Source: Nitrosospira sp. Nsp2 (GTDB lineage Bacteria; Pseudomonadota; Gammaproteobacteria; Burkholderiales; Nitrosomonadaceae). From it: a DNA stretch of 64,000 nt. The notes below the pieces were generated by a model. That model did not search any database. It worked only from the letters and a program-made list of their open reading frames with translations, and had not been told where the DNA came from. This document shows, in pieces, positions 16,174 to 24,895 of this stretch. Location of the stretch: contig NZ_QAOU01000001.1 in the NCBI RefSeq assembly GCF_003050965.1, forward strand, positions 372,001-436,000. The letters run 5' to 3'. The position numbers were made by a program, and so were the translations under genes. Positions within the stretch are counted from its first letter, which is position 1; every line of letters starts with the position of its first letter.

Positions 16174-17538
16174 ATGAAAGCCCCGAGATATTCAGTAGCT
16201 CTGTGCGCGATAATTCTGCTCGTTGGGTGCGGTTCCCGCTCAATCCCAGATAAAACCGCACATTCTAACCGTTCCGTGCATATCAATGGCTCACAGGGCA
16301 TACTCTCTGTCCAGGAAAGCAAGGCAGTCCTGTCGAATCTCAAAAAGGGCAGTCCTGAAACAGATATCTTTAACAAGCATCTTGCCCAGGAAGAGGAACT
16401 GTCGGGAAGCTCGCTTACGATGGGCAACAAGGTAACGCTGTTGGTCGATGGTCCCACCACCTACAAATCGATGTATGCGGCAATACAGGGCGCCAAAAAT
16501 CATATCAACATGGAAACCTATAGTATCGAAGACGACGAAGTTGGTCGTCGCTTTGCCGCTGCGTTGATTGAAAAGCAAAAGCAGGGCATACAGGTACATT
16601 TGATTTACGACAGTGTGGGGTCAGCCGATACACCTGAAGAATTTTTCCAGCCATTAATCGACAGCGGAATTGCGATACTCGAATTCAATCCCCTCAACCC
16701 GCTCAGCCTTCGCAAGAAATGGGAAGTAGGCCGGGATCACCGTAAGTTGCTCGTGATTGACGGGCAGGTCGCCTTTGTAGGCGGCGTCAATATTAGCAGC
16801 GTATATTCCAGCGGATCATTCCGATCAAAACCTCCTACTAGGGATTCCCCACCGTGGCGCGATACGCATCTGCGTATCGAAGGCCCCGTCGTCAGTGATT
16901 TCCAGAAATTGTTTATGGCGACGTGGGAAAGACAGCAGGGTGAGCCCATCGCAGCGAAATCTTTTTTTCCGCAGATAGGCAGTAGGGGTAACGAAGTAGT
17001 GCGGGCCGTTGGCAGTTCGCCGGCTGATCCTTACAGCCGCCTTTACGCTACGCTTATATCCGCTATAAATAACGCTCAAACCTATGCGTATGTGACTACC
17101 GCGTATTTTGTACCGGATTCGCGGCTACTGGCTGCGTTGAAGGGCGCAGCCCAGCGCGGCGTTGACGTGCGATTAATGTTACCGAACAAAACCGATTCGA
17201 ACCTGGTATTTTATGCGGCACACTCTTACTATGACCAATTGCTGAGTGTTGGAGTGAAGATCTATGAACGGGAGGATGTTTTATTACATGCGAAGACCGC
17301 ATTAATCGACGGCGTGTGGTCCACCATAGGCTCGACCAATCTTGACTGGTTAAGTTTGGAGCAAAACCAGGAAATCAACGCGGTCGTTCTTGGGCAAGAA
17401 TTCGGTGCGCAAATGAAGGCACTGTTCGACAAAGATATTGAATCTTCCCAGCTTGTCATATTGAAAAAATGGCGGCAACGTCCATTTGTTGTTCGCCTAA
17501 AAGAACTTGGCGCCAGCTTGTTGGCTCGCGGCCTTTAG
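16174..17538 (+). CDS. Phospholipase D family lipoprotein (cardiolipin synthase-like)
   Basis: A 454-residue protein with two HKD motifs: HRKLLVIDGQVAFVGGVNIS (near residue 188) and HAKTALIDGVWSTIGSTNLD (near residue 371), each with the Asn/Gly features of the PLD superfamily. The N-terminus (YSVALCAIILLVGCGSRS) is a lipoprotein signal with lipobox LVGC, so the enzyme is expected in the periplasm, anchored to a membrane. Cardiolipin synthases of the ClsB/ClsC type have this length and motif layout, though most lack a lipobox. The transphosphatidylation substrate is therefore unproven. AGAGGAGG precedes the ATG. It appears intact. Confidence 0.85.
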   Translation: MKAPRYSVALCAIILLVGCGSRSIPDKTAHSNRSVHINGSQGILSVQESKAVLSNLKKGSPETDIFNKHLAQEEELSGSSLTMGNKVTLLVDGPTTYKSMYAAIQGAKNHINMETYSIEDDEVGRRFAAALIEKQKQGIQVHLIYDSVGSADTPEEFFQPLIDSGIAILEFNPLNPLSLRKKWEVGRDHRKLLVIDGQVAFVGGVNISSVYSSGSFRSKPPTRDSPPWRDTHLRIEGPVVSDFQKLFMATWERQQGEPIAAKSFFPQIGSRGNEVVRAVGSSPADPYSRLYATLISAINNAQTYAYVTTAYFVPDSRLLAALKGAAQRGVDVRLMLPNKTDSNLVFYAAHSYYDQLLSVGVKIYEREDVLLHAKTALIDGVWSTIGSTNLDWLSLEQNQEINAVVLGQEFGAQMKALFDKDIESSQLVILKKWRQRPFVVRLKELGASLLARGL

Positions 17539-17770
17539 TTTCTATCGCAACCCAAAAAACCTAACAAAGCGATAAGACCCCTTACCGGTGCCGTACTCAC
17601 CTTATGCAGACCGACGGTCGGCGGGACGACAAAGAACAGGGCGACATCGTTGGTCAGCAGAGTCGACGGGAGCGCCGCAGTCAGAACAAGAAAAAGGACT
17701 ATCGCTCAACCGTGGGCGATCAATCAGGATGTATTTTTAGCGGTGTAAATAAAATTAAAAAGGAACCGAA

Positions 17771-18184
17771 ATGAAAGTAAAAGAGAATCTCACATTAATC
17801 GGTATCTCGATGCTATTCGTCTGCGGGCTTACCGCATGCGACAAGCCGGGGCCCGCAGAAACCGCAGGTAAAAAAATAGACCAGACGGCTGGTGAAGCCA
17901 GCAAGAGAATAGGTGAAGCAGCCGATGAAATCGGTAAAAAACTTGGCAAGCAAGGCGAGAAGGCCAGTGTGACTATTGATGATGCCGAGATTACGACCAA
18001 GGTAAAAGCAGGCATATTTGCCGAGCCCGGTCTCAAAACACTACAAATCGGTGTTGATACAATAAAAGGCGTGGTGACATTAAGCGGATCAGTCGATTCG
18101 TCGCCAAGCAGCGATAGGGCTAAAGCACTGGCTGGTGCGGTGGCTGGAGTGAAAGAGGTTAAAAACCTGCTTGTGACAAAATAA
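17771..18184 (+). CDS. BON-domain lipoprotein
   Basis: A 137-residue protein with a signal peptide and lipobox (LFVCGLTAC, Cys about 18), so a lipid-anchored periplasmic protein. A helical linker (KKIDQTAGEASKRIGEAADE) follows, then one BON domain from about residue 65 (VTIDDAEITTKVKAGIFAEP, GVVTLSGSV, AGVKEVKNLL). BON domains bind phospholipids and are common in osmotic-stress proteins such as OsmY, which has two; here there is one. AAGGAA lies in front of the start. A doubtful 57-codon frame (17604-17774) ends with an ATGA overlap here; I do not call it. Confidence 0.82.
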   Translation: MKVKENLTLIGISMLFVCGLTACDKPGPAETAGKKIDQTAGEASKRIGEAADEIGKKLGKQGEKASVTIDDAEITTKVKAGIFAEPGLKTLQIGVDTIKGVVTLSGSVDSSPSSDRAKALAGAVAGVKEVKNLLVTK

Positions 18185-18335
18185 ACCAGATGACATTGAG
18201 TTGGAGCCGACTGCATTCCAGCCGGTCCGAACCATTGGGGGGATATTTCGCAGGAGATGGGCCATATTTACCTTTAACCTCTGCTGAGTTCATCGCCAAT
18301 TAGTGGCGTTTCTTCCTTCCCGGCCTTACCCCTTT

Positions 18336-18893
18336 TTATCGGATATATTGGTAAAGAGTCTCCCTGCTTATTCCAAACTCTTTCGCCAGTTTTGTCCGGT
18401 TTGCACCCGTTGCGGCCTGTTCTCGCAGTTGAGCAATCCTCTCCGCGTTTAACGCTGGCTTCCTGCCCTTGTAGACCGTTCCCTTGGCCTTCGCCAGCGC
18501 TATCCCTTCCCGCTGCCTTTCCCTGATAAGCGAACGCTCAAACTGTGCGAAGGCGCTGAGCATAGTAAACATCAGGATGGAACGAGGGTCATCACTGCCT
18601 GCCGTAAAGCTCATATTCTCCTTGATGAATTCAACCGATACACCTCGATCTTTCATCTCCCTCACAAGCCTGAGCATGTCCTCCACATTTCGTGCCAGCC
18701 GGTCCATGGAATGAACGACGAGCGTATCCCCTGCACGAAGATGATTCAGGGCTGCCTGAAGTTGTGGCCTGTTCGTATCCTTGCCTGATGCCTTGTCGGT
18801 GAACACCTTGTCCGAATAAATGCCGTCAAGCTGGCTCTCGGCGTTCTGGTCAAGCGAGCTCACACGAACGTATCCAATTCTCTGACTGGTCAT
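18336..18893 (-). CDS. Serine recombinase (resolvase/invertase family)
   Basis: A 185-residue small serine recombinase. The N-terminal catalytic domain carries IGYVRVSSLDQN with the nucleophilic Ser at residue 12, plus DKASGKDTNRPQL, VHSMDRLARN and FAQFERSLIRERQREGI, all diagnostic. The C-terminal helix-turn-helix is LAKEFGISRETLYQYIR. It resembles Tn3-type resolvases and Pin/Hin invertases equally well at this level. GGAGAAAGAG precedes the ATG. No transposase or invertible segment lies next to it. A Tn3-family-like terminal repeat may lie about 220 bases upstream (19111-19149), hinting that it is the remains of a transposon. Confidence 0.92.
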   Translation of the reverse strand: MTSQRIGYVRVSSLDQNAESQLDGIYSDKVFTDKASGKDTNRPQLQAALNHLRAGDTLVVHSMDRLARNVEDMLRLVREMKDRGVSVEFIKENMSFTAGSDDPRSILMFTMLSAFAQFERSLIRERQREGIALAKAKGTVYKGRKPALNAERIAQLREQAATGANRTKLAKEFGISRETLYQYIR

Positions 18894-19247
18894 GATCTCT
18901 TTCTCCTAAATGTCCAGTTAGAGTCTATGACCTTCGTCCGTTGCTGTCAAGTAAGATGATTTCTAATCTTAAACTGACAAAAAATGACGGTGATAGTGTC
19001 AGGTGCAGGTGTATGGTTGAGGTGTACCCCATAATGACAGCTCAACGAGGATGGGCTTTGAGGGCATATATCCACTGTCCCCAGCACCAAGGGAACTACC
19101 GTACAGTAGGGGGGAAAAGGGGTGAGAACGGCAATATAAAATACGTTATCAATAATAAAATAGGGACATGAGCTCATCCGATTTACCAGTATCAATACCT
19201 CCCGATGACAAGCTTTTCTTTCATTGCTCTCTCCTAACTATTTTTTC
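18894..19247. other. Intergenic stretch with a Tn3-like terminal repeat candidate
   Basis: Lies upstream of the resolvase gene, where res sites are usually found. The sequence from GGGGAAAAGG at 19111 to ATACGTTAT at 19149 has the length (about 38) and end pattern (GGGG … TACGTTA) of Tn3-family inverted repeats. No partner repeat was spotted. The 76-residue frame at 18941-19171 has no ribosome binding site. Confidence 0.35.
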
Positions 19248-20051
19248 CTATTTTCCTTTTTTACATAATGAAATATGTACGTTAGTTCGCATTGCGATAT
19301 ATAGAATCGTCTCGGCCAGAATCTTCTGATACTCGTGTAGACGCCGATATTCCTTGGCAACAGCTGCGTAACCCTCACCTGCGAGTTCCTCCCATTCCCG
19401 GCGGTTGCATACAGTGATGTGACCGCGACGACATCGGACCGCGCCGATGGCTTCCAGTTTTTTCGTAGCCATAGAGATACCTTCGCGTCGCACCGCAAGA
19501 AAGATTGCTACCTGTTCATGGGTCGTATAGAGCTCATCGTGGGGGTGGCGATCAACAATAATCAACAGGAAATGACTTAATCTCTGCTCGATATTATTAT
19601 GGCAGTTACCAACCGCAATCTGCTCTGTCTGGGTAAGCAGGGCAACTGTAAACCGCAGGAGCAAGCGGTGAAAATTTCCTCCGCATTGAAATTCTTTTTT
19701 CAACAAGGCGGCTTTGATTTGGAAGGCGCTGCCCTCGCTTAACACAACCACTGGCGCCAAGGCGTTCTGGCTCCCCGGTATGCAGGATATCCCCACCATT
19801 CCTTCGCTTCCCGTGGCGGAAGTTGTTACGGATGCGCCATTCTTGAGCTTATGCAAGCTAACGGCAATGCAATCGGTCGGAAAATGCAGACGGGCGATTG
19901 GGGCGTTAATTTCATAGATGCTTTCCCCGACCGGTAGGCGAACGAGTTGGAAGTCGGGCAGAAGGCGTGCGTAATCCACACAAGGCAAAACAGCCAGTAG
20001 CGGATTTTGCCTGGGACTTGCGATAGGCTCATAAAACTCATGCAGGCGCAT
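19248..20051 (-). CDS. Crp/Fnr-family transcriptional regulator
   Basis: A 267-residue regulator. Residues about 30-150 match the cyclic nucleotide-binding fold (VRLPVGESIYEINAPIARLHFP, TGSEGMVGISCI) but lack the cAMP-contacting RxS motif of Crp. Residues 170-225 form the winged helix (TTHEQVAIFLAVRREGISMATKKLEAIGAV). This subtype, with the marker SEGMVG, is widespread in proteobacteria and its ligand is generally unknown. No Fe-S cysteine cluster like that of Fnr is present. It has a Lys/Arg-rich tail (MRTNVHISLCKKGK) that may be an extension. It stands alone, 45 bases from the end of a membrane protein gene on the same strand. Confidence 0.85.
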   Translation of the reverse strand: MRLHEFYEPIASPRQNPLLAVLPCVDYARLLPDFQLVRLPVGESIYEINAPIARLHFPTDCIAVSLHKLKNGASVTTSATGSEGMVGISCIPGSQNALAPVVVLSEGSAFQIKAALLKKEFQCGGNFHRLLLRFTVALLTQTEQIAVGNCHNNIEQRLSHFLLIIVDRHPHDELYTTHEQVAIFLAVRREGISMATKKLEAIGAVRCRRGHITVCNRREWEELAGEGYAAVAKEYRRLHEYQKILAETILYIAMRTNVHISLCKKGK

Positions 20052-20096
20052 TGCAGTTGCCTTCGGCGCAAATAGTCCGCTAAACAGTGTTTCTTG

Positions 20097-20585
20097 CTAC
20101 TTCAAGTGATCTGCGGCGAGCATTCGAGACTTATCGGGTAGACGAAGGAAGGCTACCCCCGCTAGACCCAAGGCAAAAGATCCGTAGACAATAAACAAGG
20201 CGCGTTTTGAAAGGCGATGCTCAAACCCCGGGCTGAGCCGTTTAGGGGCAACATAGAAGTCGACTACATAAGCCGCCGCTGTGGCCGCAAGGGCAGGAGC
20301 GATTACCGCTGTGCAGTTTTTTGCCTTAAACCCTTCCTGAAGTTTTTCGTGAAGAATAGCCCAGAACACAGACGCGGCATGATGGATTGCATACCCCAGG
20401 ACGGTGTATTTAAGGCTGAAACTATTCTTGAACGGCGCATGCCTTCCCCAGACCCATTGGCTGGGACCATTAACCGGTGCAGCGGACCTGTTCAACTCAC
20501 TCTTGCCCAGAAACCGCAAGGGAAATGGCGGAAAGAATGCTGGCAGCGGCACCCGGCACAAAGGCTTTGCGCAATGTTCTGCCAA
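20097..20585 (-). CDS. Conserved integral membrane protein (162 aa)
   Basis: Contains the signature NGPSQWVWG (residues about 39-47) and YTVLGYAIHHAASVFWAILHE, known from a family of small proteobacterial membrane proteins of unknown function. Three or four hydrophobic segments are visible: about 60-78, 93-112 (VIAPALAATAAAYVVDFYVAP) and 128-148 (ALFIVYGSFALGLAGVAFL). The first 35 residues (MAEHCAKPLCRVPLPAFF…) are not membrane-like and may have replaced the usual hydrophobic N-terminus, so the gene could be truncated at its 5' end or start later. No function can be assigned. Confidence 0.6.
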   Translation of the reverse strand: MAEHCAKPLCRVPLPAFFPPFPLRFLGKSELNRSAAPVNGPSQWVWGRHAPFKNSFSLKYTVLGYAIHHAASVFWAILHEKLQEGFKAKNCTAVIAPALAATAAAYVVDFYVAPKRLSPGFEHRLSKRALFIVYGSFALGLAGVAFLRLPDKSRMLAADHLK

Positions 20586-20608
20586 GGCTTATGTCGGTAA
20601 TTCCATAA

Positions 20609-20845
20609 CTATTGGGGCGTGCCGGAAAGCTTGTCGCTATCGCCATCAATCCATGCACGAGCTTCTACGTTTGCAGACTCCTCAGCCTTGCTTTCGTCGT
20701 CCAGCGGCGGGACAAGGCTCTCCAATACAACCTTTCCACTTTTATCAAGAATCCTGTAGCGGCCGTTCCACACGTCAAGGGTATCGTCGTGCTCAGTACT
20801 GATAAAAATGTTATATCCCTTATAAGTCCCCTGCTCTGCGTTCAT
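20609..20845 (-). CDS. Conserved hypothetical protein (78 aa)
   Basis: An acidic small protein (YKGYNIFISTEHDDTLDVWNG, YRILDKSGKVVLESLVPPL, then ANVEARAWIDGDSDKL) with a strong AGGAGA ribosome binding site before the ATG. The alternating strands followed by an amphipathic helix recall small stress-related proteins of unknown function in Nitrosospira-like bacteria and burkholderias. No signal peptide or membrane segment. It may form a transcription unit with the KGG-repeat gene upstream on the same strand (255 bases away). Confidence 0.6.
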   Translation of the reverse strand: MNAEQGTYKGYNIFISTEHDDTLDVWNGRYRILDKSGKVVLESLVPPLDDESKAEESANVEARAWIDGDSDKLSGTPQ

Positions 20846-21100
20846 CTTGTCTCCTAAGGTGGCTGATATGCCCAGGCAAAAATTATCCTTTCCTAACCAA
20901 ATCCTAATCCAGCTTATTATCCTTCCTGGAAGAATTTGCTCTGTACGGTAATCCGCATTGGTCTAATTCTGGGTAGTTGCTCCGGCGTGCACGCAGTGCC
21001 CTCATCGCTAGAGCTCACAGCCGTAGCATTCTGGGTGGCAGCAGGATCGTCTTGAGACAAGGCCCCGATGCTCGACTTACTCATTTCCATGACTCCGATA

Positions 21101-21520
21101 TTAGCCCTTGGCATTATGCTTAAATGCACCCCCACGAGTAGTTCCGGTCTCTCTATTGGTTCCTTGCTTCTGATTTTCTCGCCTACCACTTGGAAGTTGC
21201 TCAGACTTGCTGCCATGATGACTCTGACGTCCTTTTCTGTCTGCGTCGACATGCTGCTCAAACGAACTCCCGCGGGTTGAGCCAGACTCGGCATTGGTTG
21301 TTTGACGTTGGTTTCCTTGGCTACCTCCTTTTTGGTATCCAGTTTCGCCATGGCTGCTTTGTCCGCCTTTATTGCCCGGCTCACGAACTTCGCCCGAATC
21401 TAACTCATGTGCGTTTTCTTTATCTTGAGCCGATCTTCTACCTTCACTGGAACAAAAGCCCCGATCACTTTCTGATCCACCTGGTTTCTGGTCGTTATTG
21501 TTATCGTTATTTGAAGGCAT
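21101..21520 (-). CDS. KGG-repeat stress protein (139 aa)
   Basis: A highly polar Gly/Ser/Gln/Asn-rich protein with repeats of the stress-induced KGG type (EPGNKGGQSSHGETGYQKGG, then SQGNQRQTT). Further on come related units such as ADRKGRQSHHGSKSEQ and GTTRGGAFKHNAKG. KGG proteins are small, soluble and desiccation- or stress-related in enterics (YciG, GsiB-like). AAAGGAGAG precedes the ATG. The overlapping frame at 20917-21384 is a shadow. Expected to be intrinsically disordered. Confidence 0.7.
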   Translation of the reverse strand: MPSNNDNNNDQKPGGSESDRGFCSSEGRRSAQDKENAHELDSGEVREPGNKGGQSSHGETGYQKGGSQGNQRQTTNAESGSTRGSSFEQHVDADRKGRQSHHGSKSEQLPSGRRENQKQGTNRETGTTRGGAFKHNAKG

Positions 21521-22073
21521 GGTGCTCTCCTTTAGTAGAAAAAAGATTCGCTCGACCCCTCTTTATCTCATTTCTTTGTAATGTGGCCTTCCCGGACATC
21601 CATCGGAAATAAACACAGCTGAAAGACAACAATTATCTTAATATCTTCGAATACTCTATGACAAGATAGTGCATCCGTTGGAATTCATTAAGGCGGCTCC
21701 GAACAAGTCAGAATTTGGAGTGCCGTATTTATCAAATTGCTGTATCTCGTTTTTGGTCTGGGAGGGACAGCAGAGACAGCGGTCTTGATGTTGAATTGCC
21801 TGTTGACGGGCGTTCTCCCGTCGCTGGCCGGCTGTGGCGCGACGCAATACCTTGTCAGTTTTTTCCACCGGAAACCGGAAGCCTTGGGCGATGCAACCGG
21901 AAAACATGTCGCCCAACTACACCATGAGCTGGCGCGACGTCCCGTGACGCACGCGCACTAGCAAGTGGGCAAGCTTCCGATCCGCTTGCCTATCTTTGTG
22001 TCCAGCCCGTCAAAGGTCGAAAGGGGTTGGAGGGGTAACTACTTCAAATCACATTAAAGGGAGATTTCAGATA
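21521..22073. other. Intergenic stretch
   Basis: Overlapping frames exist at 21737-21961 plus (74 aa, partly hydrophobic, TTG start without ribosome binding site) and 21656-21916 minus. Neither has initiation signals or a recognisable family. AAAGGGAGA at the right end is the ribosome binding site of the HU gene. Confidence 0.45.
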
Positions 22074-22352
22074 ATGACGAGAAAAGAATTTATCCAAACC
22101 ATGGCAACAAAGACAGGCGCCAGCAAAGCTGACATGGAAGTCACCGTTGGCGCACTGCTCGAGGTCATTTCGGAGACGCTGAAGAAAGGCGACTCGCTAT
22201 CCTTTCCGGGTTTTGGCAGCTTCGAAGTACGCGAACGCCCCGCGTACAAGGGGCGCAATCCCAGGACGGGAGAAGAACTGCAAATTAAAGCCTCACGGAT
22301 TCCTACGTTCAGGGCAGGCGCTACGCTGAAGGCGGCAGTCAATGGAAAATAA
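22074..22352 (+). CDS. HU/IHF-family DNA-binding protein
   Basis: A 92-residue histone-like protein: helical dimerisation part (MTRKEFIQTMATKTGASKAD), then LKKGDSLSFPGFGSFEVRER and the DNA-bending arm signature YKGRNPRTGEELQI with the conserved RNPRTG. It ends in FRAGATLKAAVNGK. The frame is open further upstream, but the ATG at 22074 follows AAAGGGAGA and fits the family length. It stands just before a decayed ligD gene. A remnant of a second HU gene C-terminus lies at 24829-24882. Confidence 0.92.
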   Translation: MTRKEFIQTMATKTGASKADMEVTVGALLEVISETLKKGDSLSFPGFGSFEVRERPAYKGRNPRTGEELQIKASRIPTFRAGATLKAAVNGK

Positions 22353-22379
22353 TGAATACCAAAAGCCGGGGCACCTAAA

Positions 22380-24392
22380 GTGACGGGTCCGCTTAAAAGT
22401 GCGAAGGCTGCAAGTGGCGTGGCGGCGCCGGGAAAGAAAAAAACCTCCGGTTCGCCGCATTTGCCTGAAGGGGCAGCTAAAGCTGATCTACCTCGCACGC
22501 TGCAGCCACGCTGGCCACGCTGGTCGATGGCCCTCCCAACGACCCCTGCGAGTGGATATACGAAATCAAGTTCGATGGCTACCACCTGCTGAGCCGAATA
22601 GACGGGGAGGAGATTCAGCTCTTCACCCGCAACGGCAATGACTGGTCCCACAAGCTTCCCCGCCTCGTTAATGCAATAAATGGGATGGGTTTTAAGAGCG
22701 GCTGGCTCGATGGGGAAGTAATGGTGCTCAACGAGAACGGCCTTCCGGACTTCCAGGCATTGCAAAATGCCTTTGACAGTTCCCGTACGCAAAACATCAT
22801 CTACTATGTTTTTGACGTGCCCTTTTACGACGGCCACGACCTAAGGGCGACTCTGTTGGTTGAGCGCCGGGAATTCCTCAAACAGTTGTTTGCCACACGT
22901 TCCTCGGAGACAGTACGCTTCAGCGCCACCTTTGATGTGCCCGCAAGCGAAATAATCGTCTCTGCCTGTCGCATGGGGCTGGAAGGCCTGATCGGCAAAC
23001 GCAAGGACTCAGCCTACGTCTCCCGGCGCTCCCCCAACTGGATAAAGCTCAAATGCTGCCAGCGCAAGGAATTCGTGACCGGCGGCTATACCGACCCGCA
23101 AGGCACCAGGATAGGAATCGGCTCGCTCTTGCTGGGCTTTTACGATAAAGAACAAAAGCTGCGGTATGCCGGTAATGTTGGCACGGGATTCAGCGACAAG
23201 AGCTTGCGCGATCTGAAGGCGCAGCTGGACAAAGTCGCAGCTACAGCCAATCCCTTTTCCAACGCCACCGGTGTCGGCCGTAAAGTTCATTGGGTCAGGC
23301 CCGAATTGGTGGCGGAAGTCTCCTTTGCCGAATGGACCCGGGAGGAACATATTCGCCATTCCGTGTTTCATGGCCTGAGAATAGACAAGAAGGCCGCTTG
23401 ATCACGCGTGAAAAACCGGTTCATGCCGGTCCCGGCGAAACTAAGCTTAAGCTCAAACCCAGACCTGAACCCAAACGTGGTTGGGCATCAACCCCAGCCG
23501 TTGCATCTGCGCGTATCACCCATCTGGAAAGGGTGATCGGTCCATCCACCGGGTTCACCAAGATGGATTTGGTCCATTATTGTGGTTTAGTGGCACCCCT
23601 GATGATGGAGCACCTTTCTGGGCGTCCGGTCTCCCTCGTGCGAGCGCCAGACGGGATTACGGGTCAACTGTTTTTTCAGAAACACCTGGAAAAATACAAG
23701 ATGACGGGGGTGATTCAGCTTGACCAGGCTCTCGACCCTGGGCACCCCCCGTTTCTGGAAGTCGCAACACAGGAAGGGCTTCTGGCTGCGGCGCAAATGA
23801 ATGTGATCGAGTTTCATACCTGAAACGCCACGAAGAATGCGATTGATAAGCCAGACAGAATGGTATTTGACCTGGACCCTGGAGAAGGAGTGAGTTGGAG
23901 ATTCATGCAGGATGCAGCCCAGATTGTCCGCATATTCCTGAACGAACTTGGGTTAGTGTCTTTCCTGAAGACCAGCGGAGGGAAGGGCTTACACGTGGTC
24001 GTGCCCATCAAGAGGTTGCGCGACTGGGGTACCGTGAAAGGTTTCTCTCAGGCGATTGTCGAGCATCTGGCCAAGGTGATACCGCCGCGTTTCGTGGCAA
24101 AGAGCGGGCCGAGCAACAGGGTGGGAAGAATCTTTATTGACTACCTGCGAAACGGACTAGGAGCCACCACTGCTTCTGCCTTGTCGGTCCGAGCACGTCC
24201 TGGACTTGGTGTTTCGGTGCCGCTTGCATGGGAAGAACTGGAACCTTGACCAGCTCAGAGCGCTGGACCGCTTCCAATATGCAGGAGCGTCTGGAAATAG
24301 GGAATACCCCATCGGAAGAGTATGAAGCTTCACGGCGATCAATATTGCCAGCAATGAAAACACTAGGGTTCAGGCCAGCCAAGGGATCTTGA
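22380..24392 (+). pseudogene. ligD: ATP-dependent DNA ligase D (ligase and polymerase domains), multiply disrupted
   Basis: LigD joins DNA ends with Ku in bacterial non-homologous end joining. The remnant begins with a linker (KADLPRTLQP), then a one-base frameshift near 22507. The ligase domain follows, with the adenylation motif WIYEIKFDGYHLL and the later GLIGKRKDSAYVS and WIKLKC. At about 23400 the frame breaks again. The polymerase domain follows (RITHLERVIGPSTGFTKMDL, AAQMNVIEFHT). A TGA at 23821 stands where Trp-Asn-Ala is expected, then FDLDPGEGVSWRF and KTSGGKGLHVVVP. Near 24247 a last shift leads to ERWTASNMQERLEIG and ILPAMKTLGF. The N-terminal phosphoesterase domain is absent and no ku gene is seen. 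With four lesions it is non-functional. Confidence 0.88.
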
Positions 24393-24401
24393 AAATCCAA
24401 T

Positions 24402-24436
24402 AAAAAAGCCCGGAGCAGGTCAATGCGGCCGGGCTG
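24402..24436 (-). terminator. Terminator-like stem-loop on the minus strand
   Basis: On the minus strand AGCCCGG and CCGGGCT pair around a 15-base loop and are followed by TTTTTTATT. It could end leftward transcription from the diguanylate cyclase gene, although that stop is about 460 bases away. Confidence 0.5.
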
Positions 24437-24828
24437 GGGTTTCAATCTTCTGGAGGGAAAATAGTTACCTTGAGGCATATCCTACAGGCTTTTCACACCC
24501 TGCCTATTGGACTGAAGTACAAGTAGCAGGGAAAGCAAAAGCGCATCAGATTAACGTTCTAAACTCCCGACGGAATCGAAGCAAGGAAGGTCACAGTAAA
24601 TAGGGTCGTCCCTCCTCTGTCATATAACCTCGACTATATAGGCACTCCCTCTATCACGCTGTATGCTGATGTAGTCGGCACTATTCGCCTGGGCAGGATC
24701 AATCCCAATCGGCTCCATATCGCCATACACGGCCCATACTCTTGTCTGTCATGACGGCAATACGCCGGTAACCAAACCGCGGATAACGGCCCACGCTTCA
24801 ATTAGCTGTGCGGCACTCACTGAAGTAT

Positions 24829-24882
24829 ATGCCAGGTGCAACACTCAAGGCTGCGGTCAACAGCGGGGCGGCTAAGTCGTAA
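24829..24882 (+). pseudogene. C-terminal scrap of an HU-family gene
   Basis: The codons read MPGATLKAAVNSGAAKS and a TAA stop. The motif R/P-GATLKAAVN is the end of HU-type proteins and matches FRAGATLKAAVNGK of the intact gene at 22074-22352, but with a different tail. Only about 17 residues remain, so the rest was lost by deletion. Confidence 0.5.
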
Positions 24883-24895
24883 TAGCACTATAAAG

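Larger units (their letters stand above)
24393..24895. other. Intergenic stretch with HU remnant and terminator-like stem
   Basis: Between the ligD remnant and the convergent diguanylate cyclase gene. It contains the stem-loop at 24402-24436 and the HU C-terminal remnant at 24829-24882. I see nothing else in it. Confidence 0.5.

Noticed and set aside
20917-21384. 155-aa minus-strand frame overlapping the KGG-repeat gene
   Set aside because: The alternative frame (21101-21520) has KGG-type repeats and an AAAGGAGAG ribosome binding site; this one has neither.
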